Source of the DNA: Moraxellaceae bacterium
GTDB lineage: Bacteria > Pseudomonadota > Gammaproteobacteria > Pseudomonadales > Moraxellaceae
NCBI GenBank assembly: GCA_003543245.1
Contig: DPJB01000032.1
Span: forward strand, 8,785-39,504
DNA: 30,720 nt
Reading direction: 5' to 3'
Translations under genes and position numbers: made by a program
The notes under the pieces: generated by a model
What the model was told of the DNA's origin: nothing
Databases searched by the model: none
What the model saw: only the letters and a program-made list of their open reading frames with translations
Shown: in pieces, positions 8,670-16,361 of the stretch
Layout of the letters: every line of letters starts with the position of its first letter
Position numbering within the stretch: position 1 is the first letter of the stretch

Positions 8670-8785
8670 GGGGAGTGACTTGCCGGGGAAATCGAACAGA
8701 CGAGTATACGTGAAAGGAGGGGGGCTTCGCAGTCGACAAGAAGGGGGTTTGGACGGCCTGTGCCATCCCGGATGCTGCAAGAGGC

Positions 8786-8794
8786 TGCTACAAT
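8786..8794 (+). promoter_or_regulatory. Extended -10 promoter for the YajR-like transporter
   Basis: TGCTACAAT is a good extended -10 element (TGn followed by TACAAT at 8789-8794). No good -35 hexamer is visible, which is normal for this promoter type. Transcription would begin near 8801, about 40 bases before the chosen start at 8841. This argues against the longer reading frame beginning at 8760. Confidence 0.45.
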
Positions 8795-8840
8795 CGCCGC
8801 CTTCCTGATGCGGCAGCTGCCGCCTTATAGCGGGTTCCTG

Positions 8841-10208
8841 ATGAGTAGCATGAACGCCGGCGAACGCCGTGCCGTCTTTACCCTTGCCAGCCTTTTTTCC
8901 CTGCGCATGATCGGCCTGTTCATGATCATGCCGGTGTTTGCCTTGTATGGCCGTGAGCTGGCGGGCGCGACGCCGGTGCTGATCGGCCTGGCCATTGGTG
9001 TTTACGGCCTGGCGCAGGCGCTTCTGCAGATTCCGCTTGGACTGCTGGCGGACCGCATGGACCGCAAGCGGCTAATCCTGATTGGCCTGGTGCTGTTTGC
9101 CGCGGGCGGGGTGATTGCGGCGGTATCGGATCATATCTATGGCGTGATTCTGGGTCGCGCGGTACAGGGCGCTGGCGCGATCTCGGGTGTGGTCATGGCA
9201 TTGCTGGCGGACCTGACGCGTGAGGAACAGCGGACGAAGGCGATGGCAGCCATTGGCGCCAGTATCGGCGTGTCCTTTGGTCTGGCGTTTGTGCTGGGGC
9301 CGTGGGTGGCTGGCCTGTTTGGACTGCATGGCCTGTTCTGGTCGACGGTGTTGCTGGGGCTGGCCGGAATGGCGGTATGCATGTGGCTGGTTCCTCGCCC
9401 CCTGAATCATGTCGCGCATACCCCTGCCAGTTATGGGCAGCAATTGCGCGAGTCACTTGCGCATGGCGAGTTGCTGCGCCTGAATGCAGGGATATTCACG
9501 CTGCACGCGGTGATGACGGCATGCTTTACCGTATTGCCTGTCCTGCTGCTGCAGAATGGCGGATTGCCTGCTGCGCATCATGGCTGGGTCTATTTGCCGG
9601 TGCTGTTTGGCTCCTTCATTGCCATCGTGCCGGCCATCATCATGGCAGAGCGCAAGCGCAAAATGCGTCAGGTTTTTTTGCTGGCAATTGCGGTGCTGGC
9701 TGCTGGTCTGGCCTTGCTGTCCGGGTTTCATGGCGGGCTGTGGAGTCTGGTCACCGGGCTGCTGGTGTTTTTTGTCGGCTTCAATCTGCTGGAGGCATTG
9801 TTGCCGTCACTGGTCAGCAAGCTGTGCCCTCCCGGGGGCAAGGGGACGGCGATGGGGATTTACTCCAGCAGCCAGTTTCTGGGTGCGTTTGTCGGTGGCG
9901 TAATGGGCGGGTTTCTGCAGGCCTATTATGGTGTGACCGTACTGTTTGCTGTGCTGGCGTTGCTGGTGGTGCTGTGGTGGATGCTGGCGGTATGGATGGC
10001 AGAGCCGCTGGCGCTGGCAAGTGTGATGCTGCGCTTTGGGGCGATGACGCCACTGAAACTTGATGAGCTGGCGGCCAGCCTGCGTGGGGTGGCCGGGGTG
10101 ACGGAAGTCGTGGTGCTGCCGGCCGATGCAGTGGCCTACCTGCGGGTTGATCCGGCGGTGTTTGATCCCGTCAGCCTGTCCGGGCTGCCTGTCACTGTGG
10201 CGACGTGA
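8841..10208 (+). CDS. YajR-like major facilitator superfamily transporter
   Basis: This 455-residue inner membrane transporter has about 12 hydrophobic segments. The MFS signature between helices 2 and 3 is GLLADRMDRKRLILIG, and motif D/A variants such as LLADLTREEQRTKAMA follow. After helix 12 a soluble C-terminal domain of ~65 residues (MTPLKLDELAASLRGVAGVTEVVVL ... DPVSLSGLPV) resembles the ferredoxin-like YAM domain of E. coli YajR, whose length (~456) also matches. The substrate is unknown. I chose ATG 8841; ATG 8850 is also possible, and no strong ribosome binding site decides. Lying between uvrA and ssb is a known Pseudomonadales arrangement. Confidence 0.85.
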   Translation: MSSMNAGERRAVFTLASLFSLRMIGLFMIMPVFALYGRELAGATPVLIGLAIGVYGLAQALLQIPLGLLADRMDRKRLILIGLVLFAAGGVIAAVSDHIYGVILGRAVQGAGAISGVVMALLADLTREEQRTKAMAAIGASIGVSFGLAFVLGPWVAGLFGLHGLFWSTVLLGLAGMAVCMWLVPRPLNHVAHTPASYGQQLRESLAHGELLRLNAGIFTLHAVMTACFTVLPVLLLQNGGLPAAHHGWVYLPVLFGSFIAIVPAIIMAERKRKMRQVFLLAIAVLAAGLALLSGFHGGLWSLVTGLLVFFVGFNLLEALLPSLVSKLCPPGGKGTAMGIYSSSQFLGAFVGGVMGGFLQAYYGVTVLFAVLALLVVLWWMLAVWMAEPLALASVMLRFGAMTPLKLDELAASLRGVAGVTEVVVLPADAVAYLRVDPAVFDPVSLSGLPVTVAT

Positions 10209-10229
10209 CCCTGGCAAATATCCTACACG

Positions 10230-10308
10230 CGCTGGGGCGGTCTGCCCGGTGGCGGATGGCTGCGGCATCGGGTAAAGTTTCGGGCTCCTATTCGCCACCG
10301 CCCCAGCG
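10230..10308 (+). repeat. 12-bp inverted repeat with a second competing pairing, in the ssb leader
   Basis: CGCTGGGGCGGT (10230-10241) is perfectly complementary to ACCGCCCCAGCG (10297-10308), separated by 55 bases. Within the spacer, CGGTGGCG (10247-10254) is complementary to CGCCACCG (10293-10300), which overlaps the first right arm, so the two pairings exclude one another. No T-run follows, so it is not an ordinary terminator. It lies between the transporter stop and the ssb start, about 40 bases before the ssb ATG. Whether it acts in DNA or in mRNA is not known. Confidence 0.75.
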
Positions 10309-10348
10309 GCGATGGCAACAACATACGTAACGAGAGGTTGAGAACATC

Positions 10349-10909
10349 ATGCGTGGAGTAAACAAGGTCATTCTGGTGGGAAATCTTGGCAAGGATCCGG
10401 AAGTGCGTTATCTGCCGTCGGGTGGTGCAGTGGCCAATGTGACCATTGCGACCAGCGAGGCCTGGCGCGACAAGACATCCGGACAGATGCAGGAGCAGAC
10501 GGAATGGCACCGTGTGGTGTTCTACGGCAAGCTCGCAGAAATTGCCGGTGAGTACCTGAAGAAGGGCTCAAAGGTGTATGTGGAAGGCTCCCTGCATACC
10601 CGCAAGTGGCAGGACAAGCAGACCGGTCAGGACAAGTACTCGACCGAGATCAAGGCCAATACCATGCAGATGCTGGACAGCCGTCAGGGCGGTGGTCAGC
10701 AGGGCGGTGGCTTTGGTGGTGGTCAGCAGGGTGGCGGCTTTGATGCTGGCAATGATTTTGCCGGTGGCGGCAGCTTCCCGTCCTATGAGGACTTTGATCA
10801 GGGTGCGGCATCCGCGGCATCCCGTGCTCCGCAGCAACGCCCGCAAGCTGCACCACAGGCGGCGCCTGCGCGTGCTGCAGAAGACTTTGATGACGACATT
10901 CCGTTCTGA
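10349..10909 (+). CDS. ssb: Single-stranded DNA-binding protein
   Basis: This 186-residue protein binds single-stranded DNA as a tetramer in replication, repair and recombination. The OB fold covers about residues 1-110 (MRGVNKVILVGNLGKDPEVRY, EWHRVVFYGKLAEIAGEYLKKGSKVYVEGSL). A flexible linker rich in Gly, Gln and Ala follows, with repeats of the type GGGQQGGGFGG. The acidic tip EDFDDDIPF at the end is the docking peptide for partner proteins. Length is close to E. coli SSB (178). GAGAGG upstream of the ATG serves as ribosome binding site. A strong terminator follows. Confidence 0.98.
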   Translation: MRGVNKVILVGNLGKDPEVRYLPSGGAVANVTIATSEAWRDKTSGQMQEQTEWHRVVFYGKLAEIAGEYLKKGSKVYVEGSLHTRKWQDKQTGQDKYSTEIKANTMQMLDSRQGGGQQGGGFGGGQQGGGFDAGNDFAGGGSFPSYEDFDQGAASAASRAPQQRPQAAPQAAPARAAEDFDDDIPF

Positions 10910-10929
10910 GCCTGAGTGCTCGTGCGGAT

Positions 10930-10958
10930 AAAAAAGCCCGGCATTGCCGGGCTTTTTT
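10930..10958. terminator. Bidirectional terminator between ssb and the Bcr/CflA-type gene
   Basis: GCCCGGC (10936-10942) pairs with GCCGGGC (10946-10952) around an ATT loop, flanked by six A and six T. It separates two convergent genes and can stop transcription from both sides. Confidence 0.93.
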
Positions 10959-10962
10959 CTGC

Positions 10963-12147
10963 TCAGTCGCCAGCGGTCCGCCCCTGGTACAGCGTTAGCC
11001 ATGCCCCTGCGCCGCAGACCCCCATTACGACGGCCAGTGGCAGTGCACTGCCGTCATGCCACAGGCTCATGCTGGCCCCGGCGGCAGTGGCCAGCACAAA
11101 CTGCAGTGCGCCCATGAGTGCAGAGGCGGTGCCCGCCTTGCGGCCCTGATTGGCCAATGCGGCGGCACTGGCATTGGGTGAAATGAAACCGAGGCTGCTG
11201 ATGAACACGAACAGGCCAGTCAGCAGCAGGGGCAGGGTCAGCATGCTGAAGGACGCCAGTATGGCAAGACTGATGCCTGCGAGTGCCACCGTGCTTACGC
11301 CCATGCGCAACAGCACCATCATGTCGACACGACGCAGCAGGCGTGCGTTGATCTGTGAGGCGGCAATCAGGCCGAAGGCGTTGCTGCCGAAAATCCATCC
11401 GTAGTGCTGTGGCGGAATGTGGTGCAGCTGCATCAGGACATGGGGCGAACCGGCGATGTAGGCAAACATGCCTGTGAAGGCGAGGCTGCTGGTGAGCGTG
11501 TAGCGCATGAAGGCCCTGTCACGAAAAACGTGGGCGTAATCCTGCAGAACCTTGCCTAGCGCAATGGAGTGTACGTGCTGTACGGCATGGCTTTCCCGCA
11601 GCAGGTGCCAGACAGCAAGCAGACACAGCGTGGCAAAGGCGGCCAGTACGACAAAGATGGTCTGCCACCCTGCATGGCTGACAATGATGCCCCCGATCAG
11701 CGGGGCCAGGATGGGGGCAAGCCCCATGACCAGTATGAGGAGCGAAAAGGCTCGGGCGGCTTCTTGTGGCGTGCAGCGGTCACGCACCACTGCCCGTGAA
11801 ATCACCATCCCGGCGCAGCCGCCGAGGCCCTGTACAAAGCGCCAGCCGGTCAGTGCGGAGATGTCGGTGCTGAGTGCGGCGCCAATGGAGGCAATCACGA
11901 ACAGGGTGAGGCCGAAGTAAAGTGGAGGCTTGCGGCCGAATCGGTCACTGACCGGGCCGTAGAACAGCTGGCCCAGCGCAAGACCGGTAAAGAAGCTGGC
12001 CAGCGTGAGCTCGACGCGTCCAGTGGCCCTGAACTCGGTGGCAATCGCCGGGAAGGCCGGCAGGTACATGTCAATGGACAGCGGGCCGACAGCAGTCAGG
12101 GCGCCCATGAGGATGATCCAGCCAGGCATATGGCGTTGGGTGGTCAT
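10963..12147 (-). CDS. Bcr/CflA family multidrug efflux transporter (MFS)
   Basis: This 394-residue inner membrane protein has about 12 hydrophobic helices. The first helix and loop (GPLSIDMYLPAFPAIATEF) and the following segment (GLALGQLFYGPVSDRFGRKPPLYFGL) are the signatures of the Bcr/CflA drug:proton antiporter family, as is RFVQGLGGCAGMVISRAVVRD. E. coli Bcr (~396 residues) exports bicyclomycin and other compounds. The substrate here is not predictable. It is divergent from fumC, with 125 bases between the starts, and convergent with ssb. No regulator gene lies next to it. Confidence 0.9.
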   Translation of the reverse strand: MTTQRHMPGWIILMGALTAVGPLSIDMYLPAFPAIATEFRATGRVELTLASFFTGLALGQLFYGPVSDRFGRKPPLYFGLTLFVIASIGAALSTDISALTGWRFVQGLGGCAGMVISRAVVRDRCTPQEAARAFSLLILVMGLAPILAPLIGGIIVSHAGWQTIFVVLAAFATLCLLAVWHLLRESHAVQHVHSIALGKVLQDYAHVFRDRAFMRYTLTSSLAFTGMFAYIAGSPHVLMQLHHIPPQHYGWIFGSNAFGLIAASQINARLLRRVDMMVLLRMGVSTVALAGISLAILASFSMLTLPLLLTGLFVFISSLGFISPNASAAALANQGRKAGTASALMGALQFVLATAAGASMSLWHDGSALPLAVVMGVCGAGAWLTLYQGRTAGD

Positions 12148-12272
12148 GTTGATTCCGCGTTATTGCAGTGGTGCAGCTGTGAGGCGATTGTTGCACAGAA
12201 GCGAGGATTAGCTGGCAATTGTATCTGGATGGTCCAAGCTGATGGTAATGGCAGGCTGGCGGTGATCACGTG

Positions 12273-13676
12273 ATGACAGCAACAATACCGGTACGTATCG
12301 AGAAAGACTCCCTGGGGGCTGTTGAGGTTCCGGCAGATCGTCTCTGGGGTGCGCAGACGCAACGCTCCCTGCATTTTTTTCCTATCGGGGTGAGCCGCTT
12401 TCGCTGGGAGCGGCCGGTGATTCGTGCATTCGGGATTGTAAAAAAATGTGCGGCGCTGGCGAATGGCGAGCTGAATGAGCTGTCAGCGGAAAAGGTGCGG
12501 CTGATTGTGGCGGCAGCACAGGAAGTGATTGATGGACGCTGGGATGACGAGTTTCCTCTCGTGGTGTTTCAGACCGGCTCTGGTACACAGAGCAATATGA
12601 ATGCGAACGAGGTCATTGCCAATCGTGCGATTCAGCTGGCAGGCGGAGAACCAGGCTCAAAAAATCCGGTACACCCGAATGATGATGTGAACCATTGCCA
12701 GTCATCGAATGATGTTTTTCCTGCCGTCATGCATGTGGCGACGGCATCGATGGTGACGGATGCACTGATTCCGTCGGTACGAGGCCTGCGCGATACGCTG
12801 GCGGGAAAATCCCGTGAGTATTCTGCTGTAGTGATGGTGGGGCGTACGCATTTGCAGGATGCCACGCCGGTGACGCTGGGTCAGGTCATGTCAGGCTGGG
12901 TGGCGCAGCTGGATTTGTGTCTGTCGGGTATTCATCGCGTATTGCCGGATGTGTGTGAACTTGCCACAGGGGGTACTGCTGTGGGGACGGGGCTTAATGC
13001 CCATCCGCAGTTTGGTGAAAAAATTGCTGCGCAGGTGTCGCACTGCACGGGCCACCTTTTTGTATCGGCACCCAACAAGTTTGCGGCACTGTCGGCGCAT
13101 GATGGTATGGTGAATGTGAGTGCGGCGTTACGCACGCTGGCGGGCGCATTGATGAAGATTGCCAATGATGTGCGCTGGTATGCGAGTGGGCCGCGCGCCG
13201 GCATTGGCGAGATCACCATTCCAGAAAACGAGCCAGGCTCTTCCATCATGCCGGGGAAAATAAACCCGACCCAGTGTGAGGCGCTCAGCATGGTGGCGGT
13301 GCAGGTGTTCGGAAATGACCATGCAGTGGCGTTTGCCGGTTCGCAGGGAAATTTCCAGCTTAATGTGTACAAGCCGGTTATGCTGCATAACGTGCTTGAG
13401 TCAATCCGCTTGCTGAGTGATGCCTGTCGTGCGTTTGATGAACACTGCGCACGAGGGATTGCGCCGGCTAACGAGCGCATTCGTGAGCATCTGGATAATT
13501 CCCTTATGCTGGTAACGGCGCTTAATCCGCATATCGGATATGAAAAGTCTGCTGAAATTGCGATCAGGGCTCATCGTGATGGCTGCAGCCTGAAAGCGGC
13601 GGCGCTTGCGCTGGGCTATGTCAGTGAGTCGGACTTCGCTGCATGGGTGCGTCCGGATGACATGCTGGGGCCCTAG
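12273..13676 (+). CDS. fumC: Class II fumarate hydratase
   Basis: This 467-residue enzyme interconverts fumarate and malate in the TCA cycle without an iron-sulfur cluster. Conserved blocks include VPADRLWGAQTQRSL, QTGSGTQSNMNANEV, HPNDDVN, SSNDVFP, GRTHLQDATPVTLGQ, GGTAVGTGLN, and the signature GSSIMPGKINPTQCEA. It ends WVRPDDMLGP, a usual FumC tail. Two small oddities are H-C in VNHCQSSND, where K-S or R-G is common, and several substitutions between residues 30 and 50. A GTG directly precedes the ATG; I chose the ATG. Its stop shares the bases CTAG with the stop of the convergent transporter gene. Confidence 0.95.
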   Translation: MTATIPVRIEKDSLGAVEVPADRLWGAQTQRSLHFFPIGVSRFRWERPVIRAFGIVKKCAALANGELNELSAEKVRLIVAAAQEVIDGRWDDEFPLVVFQTGSGTQSNMNANEVIANRAIQLAGGEPGSKNPVHPNDDVNHCQSSNDVFPAVMHVATASMVTDALIPSVRGLRDTLAGKSREYSAVVMVGRTHLQDATPVTLGQVMSGWVAQLDLCLSGIHRVLPDVCELATGGTAVGTGLNAHPQFGEKIAAQVSHCTGHLFVSAPNKFAALSAHDGMVNVSAALRTLAGALMKIANDVRWYASGPRAGIGEITIPENEPGSSIMPGKINPTQCEALSMVAVQVFGNDHAVAFAGSQGNFQLNVYKPVMLHNVLESIRLLSDACRAFDEHCARGIAPANERIREHLDNSLMLVTALNPHIGYEKSAEIAIRAHRDGCSLKAAALALGYVSESDFAAWVRPDDMLGP

Positions 13677-14923
13677 GGTTGCCTGCCCTGAAGCACAACC
13701 CCCTGGCGGCCTGCGCCAAGGCCGGCCAGCAGGGCCAGCAGGACGATGCCTGCAAACAACACGCCTGCTGCATCCCAGCTGTGGGTGAGTTCGTGAACGA
13801 GGCCCAGCAGCAAGGGGCCGAGCGAGGCCACGGAGTAACCGATGCCCTGTGCCATGCCCGACAGCCGCGCCGCTGTGGCGGCGTTCGCAGAGCGCAGCAC
13901 GATCAGGCTGAGTGCCATGCTGAAGGTGCCGCCCTGTCCCAGTCCCAGAATGACAGCCCAGAACATGAGCGATTCTGTACTGGCGTACAGACAACCAAGC
14001 AGTCCCGCCAGTGTGAGTGCGAGCACGATCGTGATCATGGGGCGCTGGTCGCGCTGGTGCGTGGCCAGCCATGGCGCGCCGAGCGCGGTCAGTAACTGCA
14101 CCATGATCGAGGTGGACACGATCAGGCCGGAGGTAACGGCACTCACCCCCCGGTCCTGGAGAATGACGGCAAGCCAGCCGAAAACGCAGTAGGCAAGCGA
14201 TGACTGTAGGCCCATGTACAGGGTGACCTGCCATGCCAGTCGGTCGCGCCATAGGGGCAGCCCCTTTGTGGTGGGGCTGCCATGTACATGCGAGCGGCGC
14301 AACTGGGGGCGCCATGCAATGGCGGCGACAAGGGCTGGCAGGGACCAGAAGGCCAGTGCAAGGTTCCAGCTGCCGGCAAGCTGCATCAGTGGCACCGTTG
14401 CGCCAGCCGCAAGGGCGGCACCGAAGCACAGGGCCATGGTGTAGACACCGGTCATGATGTCAGCCTTGTCCGGGAACTCGCGCTTGACGATGCCTGGCAG
14501 CAGAACGCCAATAATGCCGATGCAGGCGCCGCTGAGCAGTGTTCCGGCAAACATGCCGGTCTGGCCGGACAGTGCGCGCAGTACCACGCCGCCGCCCAGC
14601 AACAACAGCACCCACAGGATCACCCGCTCCGTGCCAAAGCGCTGGGCGAGGCGAGGTGCCAGCGGTGCGAACAGGCCCAGGCAGAGTACGGGCAGGGTGG
14701 TCAGCAGGCCGGCACTGGTGCTGCTCAGCTCAAGTGATGCCTGTACCTGGCGCAGGACCGGAGCCAGGCTGGACAGCGCCGGCCGCAGGTTGATGGCGAC
14801 CAGCACCAGTGCAAGCAGCAGCCACAGTGCTTCGCGCCCCCGGCCTGGGGCAGGGGGCTCCTGCGGCTCGGCATCAATGAGGAGCTCATCGGCCAGGCCT
14901 GGGAGGTCGTGTTTGGCTTGCAT
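13673..14923 (-). CDS. CynX/NimT-type MFS transporter
   Basis: This 416-residue protein starts with a ~30-residue acidic, proline-rich cytoplasmic stretch (DELLIDAEPQEPPAPGRGRE). About 12 hydrophobic helices follow. The first helix and loop, LVAINLRPALSSLAPVLRQVQ, match the CynX/NimT family (cyanate or nitroimidazole transport proteins), in which an N-L-R-P motif in helix 1 is typical. LAQRFGTERVILW is the loop 2-3 signature. The substrate is unknown. The gene converges on fumC with a 4-base overlap and no terminator between them. It is divergent from the H-NS-family gene. Confidence 0.82.
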   Translation of the reverse strand: MQAKHDLPGLADELLIDAEPQEPPAPGRGREALWLLLALVLVAINLRPALSSLAPVLRQVQASLELSSTSAGLLTTLPVLCLGLFAPLAPRLAQRFGTERVILWVLLLLGGGVVLRALSGQTGMFAGTLLSGACIGIIGVLLPGIVKREFPDKADIMTGVYTMALCFGAALAAGATVPLMQLAGSWNLALAFWSLPALVAAIAWRPQLRRSHVHGSPTTKGLPLWRDRLAWQVTLYMGLQSSLAYCVFGWLAVILQDRGVSAVTSGLIVSTSIMVQLLTALGAPWLATHQRDQRPMITIVLALTLAGLLGCLYASTESLMFWAVILGLGQGGTFSMALSLIVLRSANAATAARLSGMAQGIGYSVASLGPLLLGLVHELTHSWDAAGVLFAGIVLLALLAGLGAGRQGVVLQGRQP

Positions 14924-14970
14924 GGCGATACTTTGCCCGTCGGACTGTTTGAAATGAAGCTTTTTACGGA

Positions 14971-14999
14971 TTGCCTGGCCCGGCTGGCTGACTTAGAGT
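14971..14999 (+). promoter_or_regulatory. Sigma-70-type promoter for the H-NS-family gene
   Basis: TTGCCT (14971-14976) and TAGAGT (14994-14999) are separated by 17 bases, each matching four of six consensus positions. They lie 56 bases before the chosen start at 15055. The longer open frame begins at 14998, inside this -10 box, which supports the shorter protein. Confidence 0.45.
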
Positions 15000-15054
15000 G
15001 CGGGCCGCATTGTCATGCGCGCGTTTGTGCATGAGTCACTGGTGGGAAAATACC

Positions 15055-15393
15055 ATGAAGATTGATCTTGAGGCCCTGACCATTGCAGAGCTTGAGGGAC
15101 TGATTGAGCAGGCTCGTGAGCTGATTGATCGCAAGCAGAAGGATGCTGTTGTCACGGCCAAGGCGGAAATCGAGAAGATTGCGGCTGATGTGGGCATGAG
15201 TGTCGAGGAGTTATTGGGGCTGCAGGCCGGCAAGGCCGCCAGAAAGGTGCCCAAGGACAAGAAGCCGGTGCCGGTGAAGTACCGCAACCCGAAGGATCAC
15301 ACCCAGACATGGTCCGGTCGGGGCAAGAGCCCGCGCTGGTTGCAGGAAATCCTGAATAATGGCGGCCGTCTGGAAAACTTTCTGATCAAGTAA
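15055..15393 (+). CDS. H-NS family nucleoid-associated protein
   Basis: This 112-residue protein has an N-terminal coiled-coil-like oligomerisation part (LEALTIAELEGLIEQARELIDRKQKDAV). The C-terminal DNA-binding domain is the canonical YRNPKDHTQTWSGRGKSPRWLQEIL segment at about residues 77-101, with the AT-hook-like GRGKSPRW. Such proteins bind AT-rich DNA and silence transferred genes. The type is the short H-NS form seen in Burkholderia and Acinetobacter rather than the Pseudomonas MvaT form. I set the start at MKIDLEALT because the upstream 19 codons are unlike the family and overlap the predicted promoter. The gene is monocistronic, followed by a terminator. Confidence 0.92.
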   Translation: MKIDLEALTIAELEGLIEQARELIDRKQKDAVVTAKAEIEKIAADVGMSVEELLGLQAGKAARKVPKDKKPVPVKYRNPKDHTQTWSGRGKSPRWLQEILNNGGRLENFLIK

Positions 15394-15400
15394 TGCCGCA

Positions 15401-15440
15401 CCCATAAAAAAGCCGCGAATGATCGCGGCTTTTTTATGGG
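15401..15440. terminator. Bidirectional terminator, perfect 18-bp stem
   Basis: The arms at 15401-15418 and 15423-15440 are perfectly complementary (CCCATAAAAAAGCCGCGA on the left), with a four-base loop ATGA. It contains a GC-rich core flanked by six A and six T. It lies between the convergent H-NS-family and outer membrane protein genes. Confidence 0.94.
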
Positions 15441-15451
15441 TGCCTTCCTGC

Positions 15452-16204
15452 TCAGAAGCGGTAGCTGAGCGAGGTCATGTAGCGGGTGTCGTCTGACTCG
15501 ATGCCACTTGGCGTCCCGGAATCATGCTCAAACTTGACGCCGATCTTGAAGTCAAGGTGCTGGGCCAGTGCGACCACGACGGCAGGCTCGGCAGAGACCA
15601 GATGATCCGAGCTGTCATTCAGGCTGGGCTGATACAGCAGGTTGAATATCACGCGTGACTGCTGGTTGAGCTGCCGCTTGTAGCTCACGTAAGTGTTCAG
15701 GCGCCAGTAGTCGTCATCGGTGCCGGCCTGGTCTTCCCACTCGTGCAGGATGCCGATGCCAGCGTGTACGGCGCGCTCGTTTTCAGTCTGCGCCAGCGTG
15801 AAACGGACGCCCGCGCCCAGTTGGGTGCGACTGTCCAGTGCACGGAAGTTGTCGATCAGGTGGTCAACAAATGCTTCCGCTGCCAGCCCGCGCTGGAATT
15901 CGTCACGGTAATGCGCATGCACCCATGTGTTGTCTTCAATTTCGGTGTCTTCCGCTTTGCTGCGGCTGTGCTCGGCCACGATAAACATGCCGGTGTCCCG
16001 TGCCTGGTAGTGCAGGCGGCCACCCACTGTATAGTCGCCGCGCTCGGTATTGCCGCTACGGCCATCAATGGCGGCGCTGAGTCCGCCACTGCCGCCGGCA
16101 GCGGGGGCGTTGATCTGGTCGCTCTCAATGCTTTCGAAGGCGATGGCGGAAAGGGGGAATGCCAGGGCGAGGGCGAGGGCAGGACGGAAAATTGAGGCGG
16201 TCAT
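15452..16204 (-). CDS. DUF481-like outer membrane beta-barrel protein
   Basis: This 250-residue protein has a signal peptide (MTASIFRPALALALAFPLSAIA, about residues 1-22). It continues as alternating polar/hydrophobic strands and ends in TRYMTSLSYRF; a terminal aromatic residue is the recognition signal for outer membrane barrel assembly. The pattern of strands with RDEFQRGLAAEAFVDHLIDNF and TQLGAGVRFTLAQTENERAVHAGIGILHE fits DUF481, the family of salt-induced outer membrane proteins (YdiY). Its function is unknown. An in-frame ATG lies ten codons upstream, but GGGAG at a suitable distance supports 16204. It is monocistronic and divergent from gspN. Confidence 0.75.
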   Translation of the reverse strand: MTASIFRPALALALAFPLSAIAFESIESDQINAPAAGGSGGLSAAIDGRSGNTERGDYTVGGRLHYQARDTGMFIVAEHSRSKAEDTEIEDNTWVHAHYRDEFQRGLAAEAFVDHLIDNFRALDSRTQLGAGVRFTLAQTENERAVHAGIGILHEWEDQAGTDDDYWRLNTYVSYKRQLNQQSRVIFNLLYQPSLNDSSDHLVSAEPAVVVALAQHLDFKIGVKFEHDSGTPSGIESDDTRYMTSLSYRF

Positions 16205-16257
16205 GTGGTCTCCCGGATAATGGTAGCGAGTCACGCTCGCCTTTTGATAACGGGGGC

Positions 16258-16289
16258 ATTATAAAGAACCCTTTGCCACCTGACGGTGG
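16258..16289 (-). promoter_or_regulatory. Promoter with perfect -10 and a dyad at -35, for the DUF481-like gene
   Basis: Read on the minus strand, TATAAT (16258-16263) is a perfect -10 box about 54 bases before the start at 16204. The -35 position, 17 bases away, holds only CCGTCA. It falls within the dyad CCACC-TGAC-GGTGG (16276-16289). A weak -35 overlapped by a dyad suggests a regulator-dependent promoter. No regulator is identified. Confidence 0.5.
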
Positions 16290-16361
16290 TATTGCGTAAC
16301 AGGATGCGCCCATCGTTGCGAGGTGACGGGCGAGTGGTCATTTTCTCAGGAGCGGTTGTTC

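Noticed and set aside
8670..8840. LexA (SOS) box upstream of uvrA
   Set aside because: I looked for CTGT-N8-ACAG on both strands in the gap and before ssb and found no match; only a CTGT half-site next to a TATACT-like element is visible.
9302..10063. Plus-strand frame of 253 codons inside the YajR-like transporter gene
   Set aside because: It lies wholly within a well-supported MFS gene in another frame and is Cys/Trp/Gly-rich, a frame-shadow pattern.
10230..10308. Inverted repeat before ssb read as a terminator of the transporter gene
   Set aside because: The right arm is followed by GCGATGGCAAC and not by a T-run, so it lacks the second half of a rho-independent terminator.
13401..14429. 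Minus-strand open frame of 342 codons covering the end of fumC and part of the CynX-like gene
   Set aside because: It is out of frame with the clear transporter gene on the same strand, has Arg/His/Pro-rich composition and no recognisable motif.
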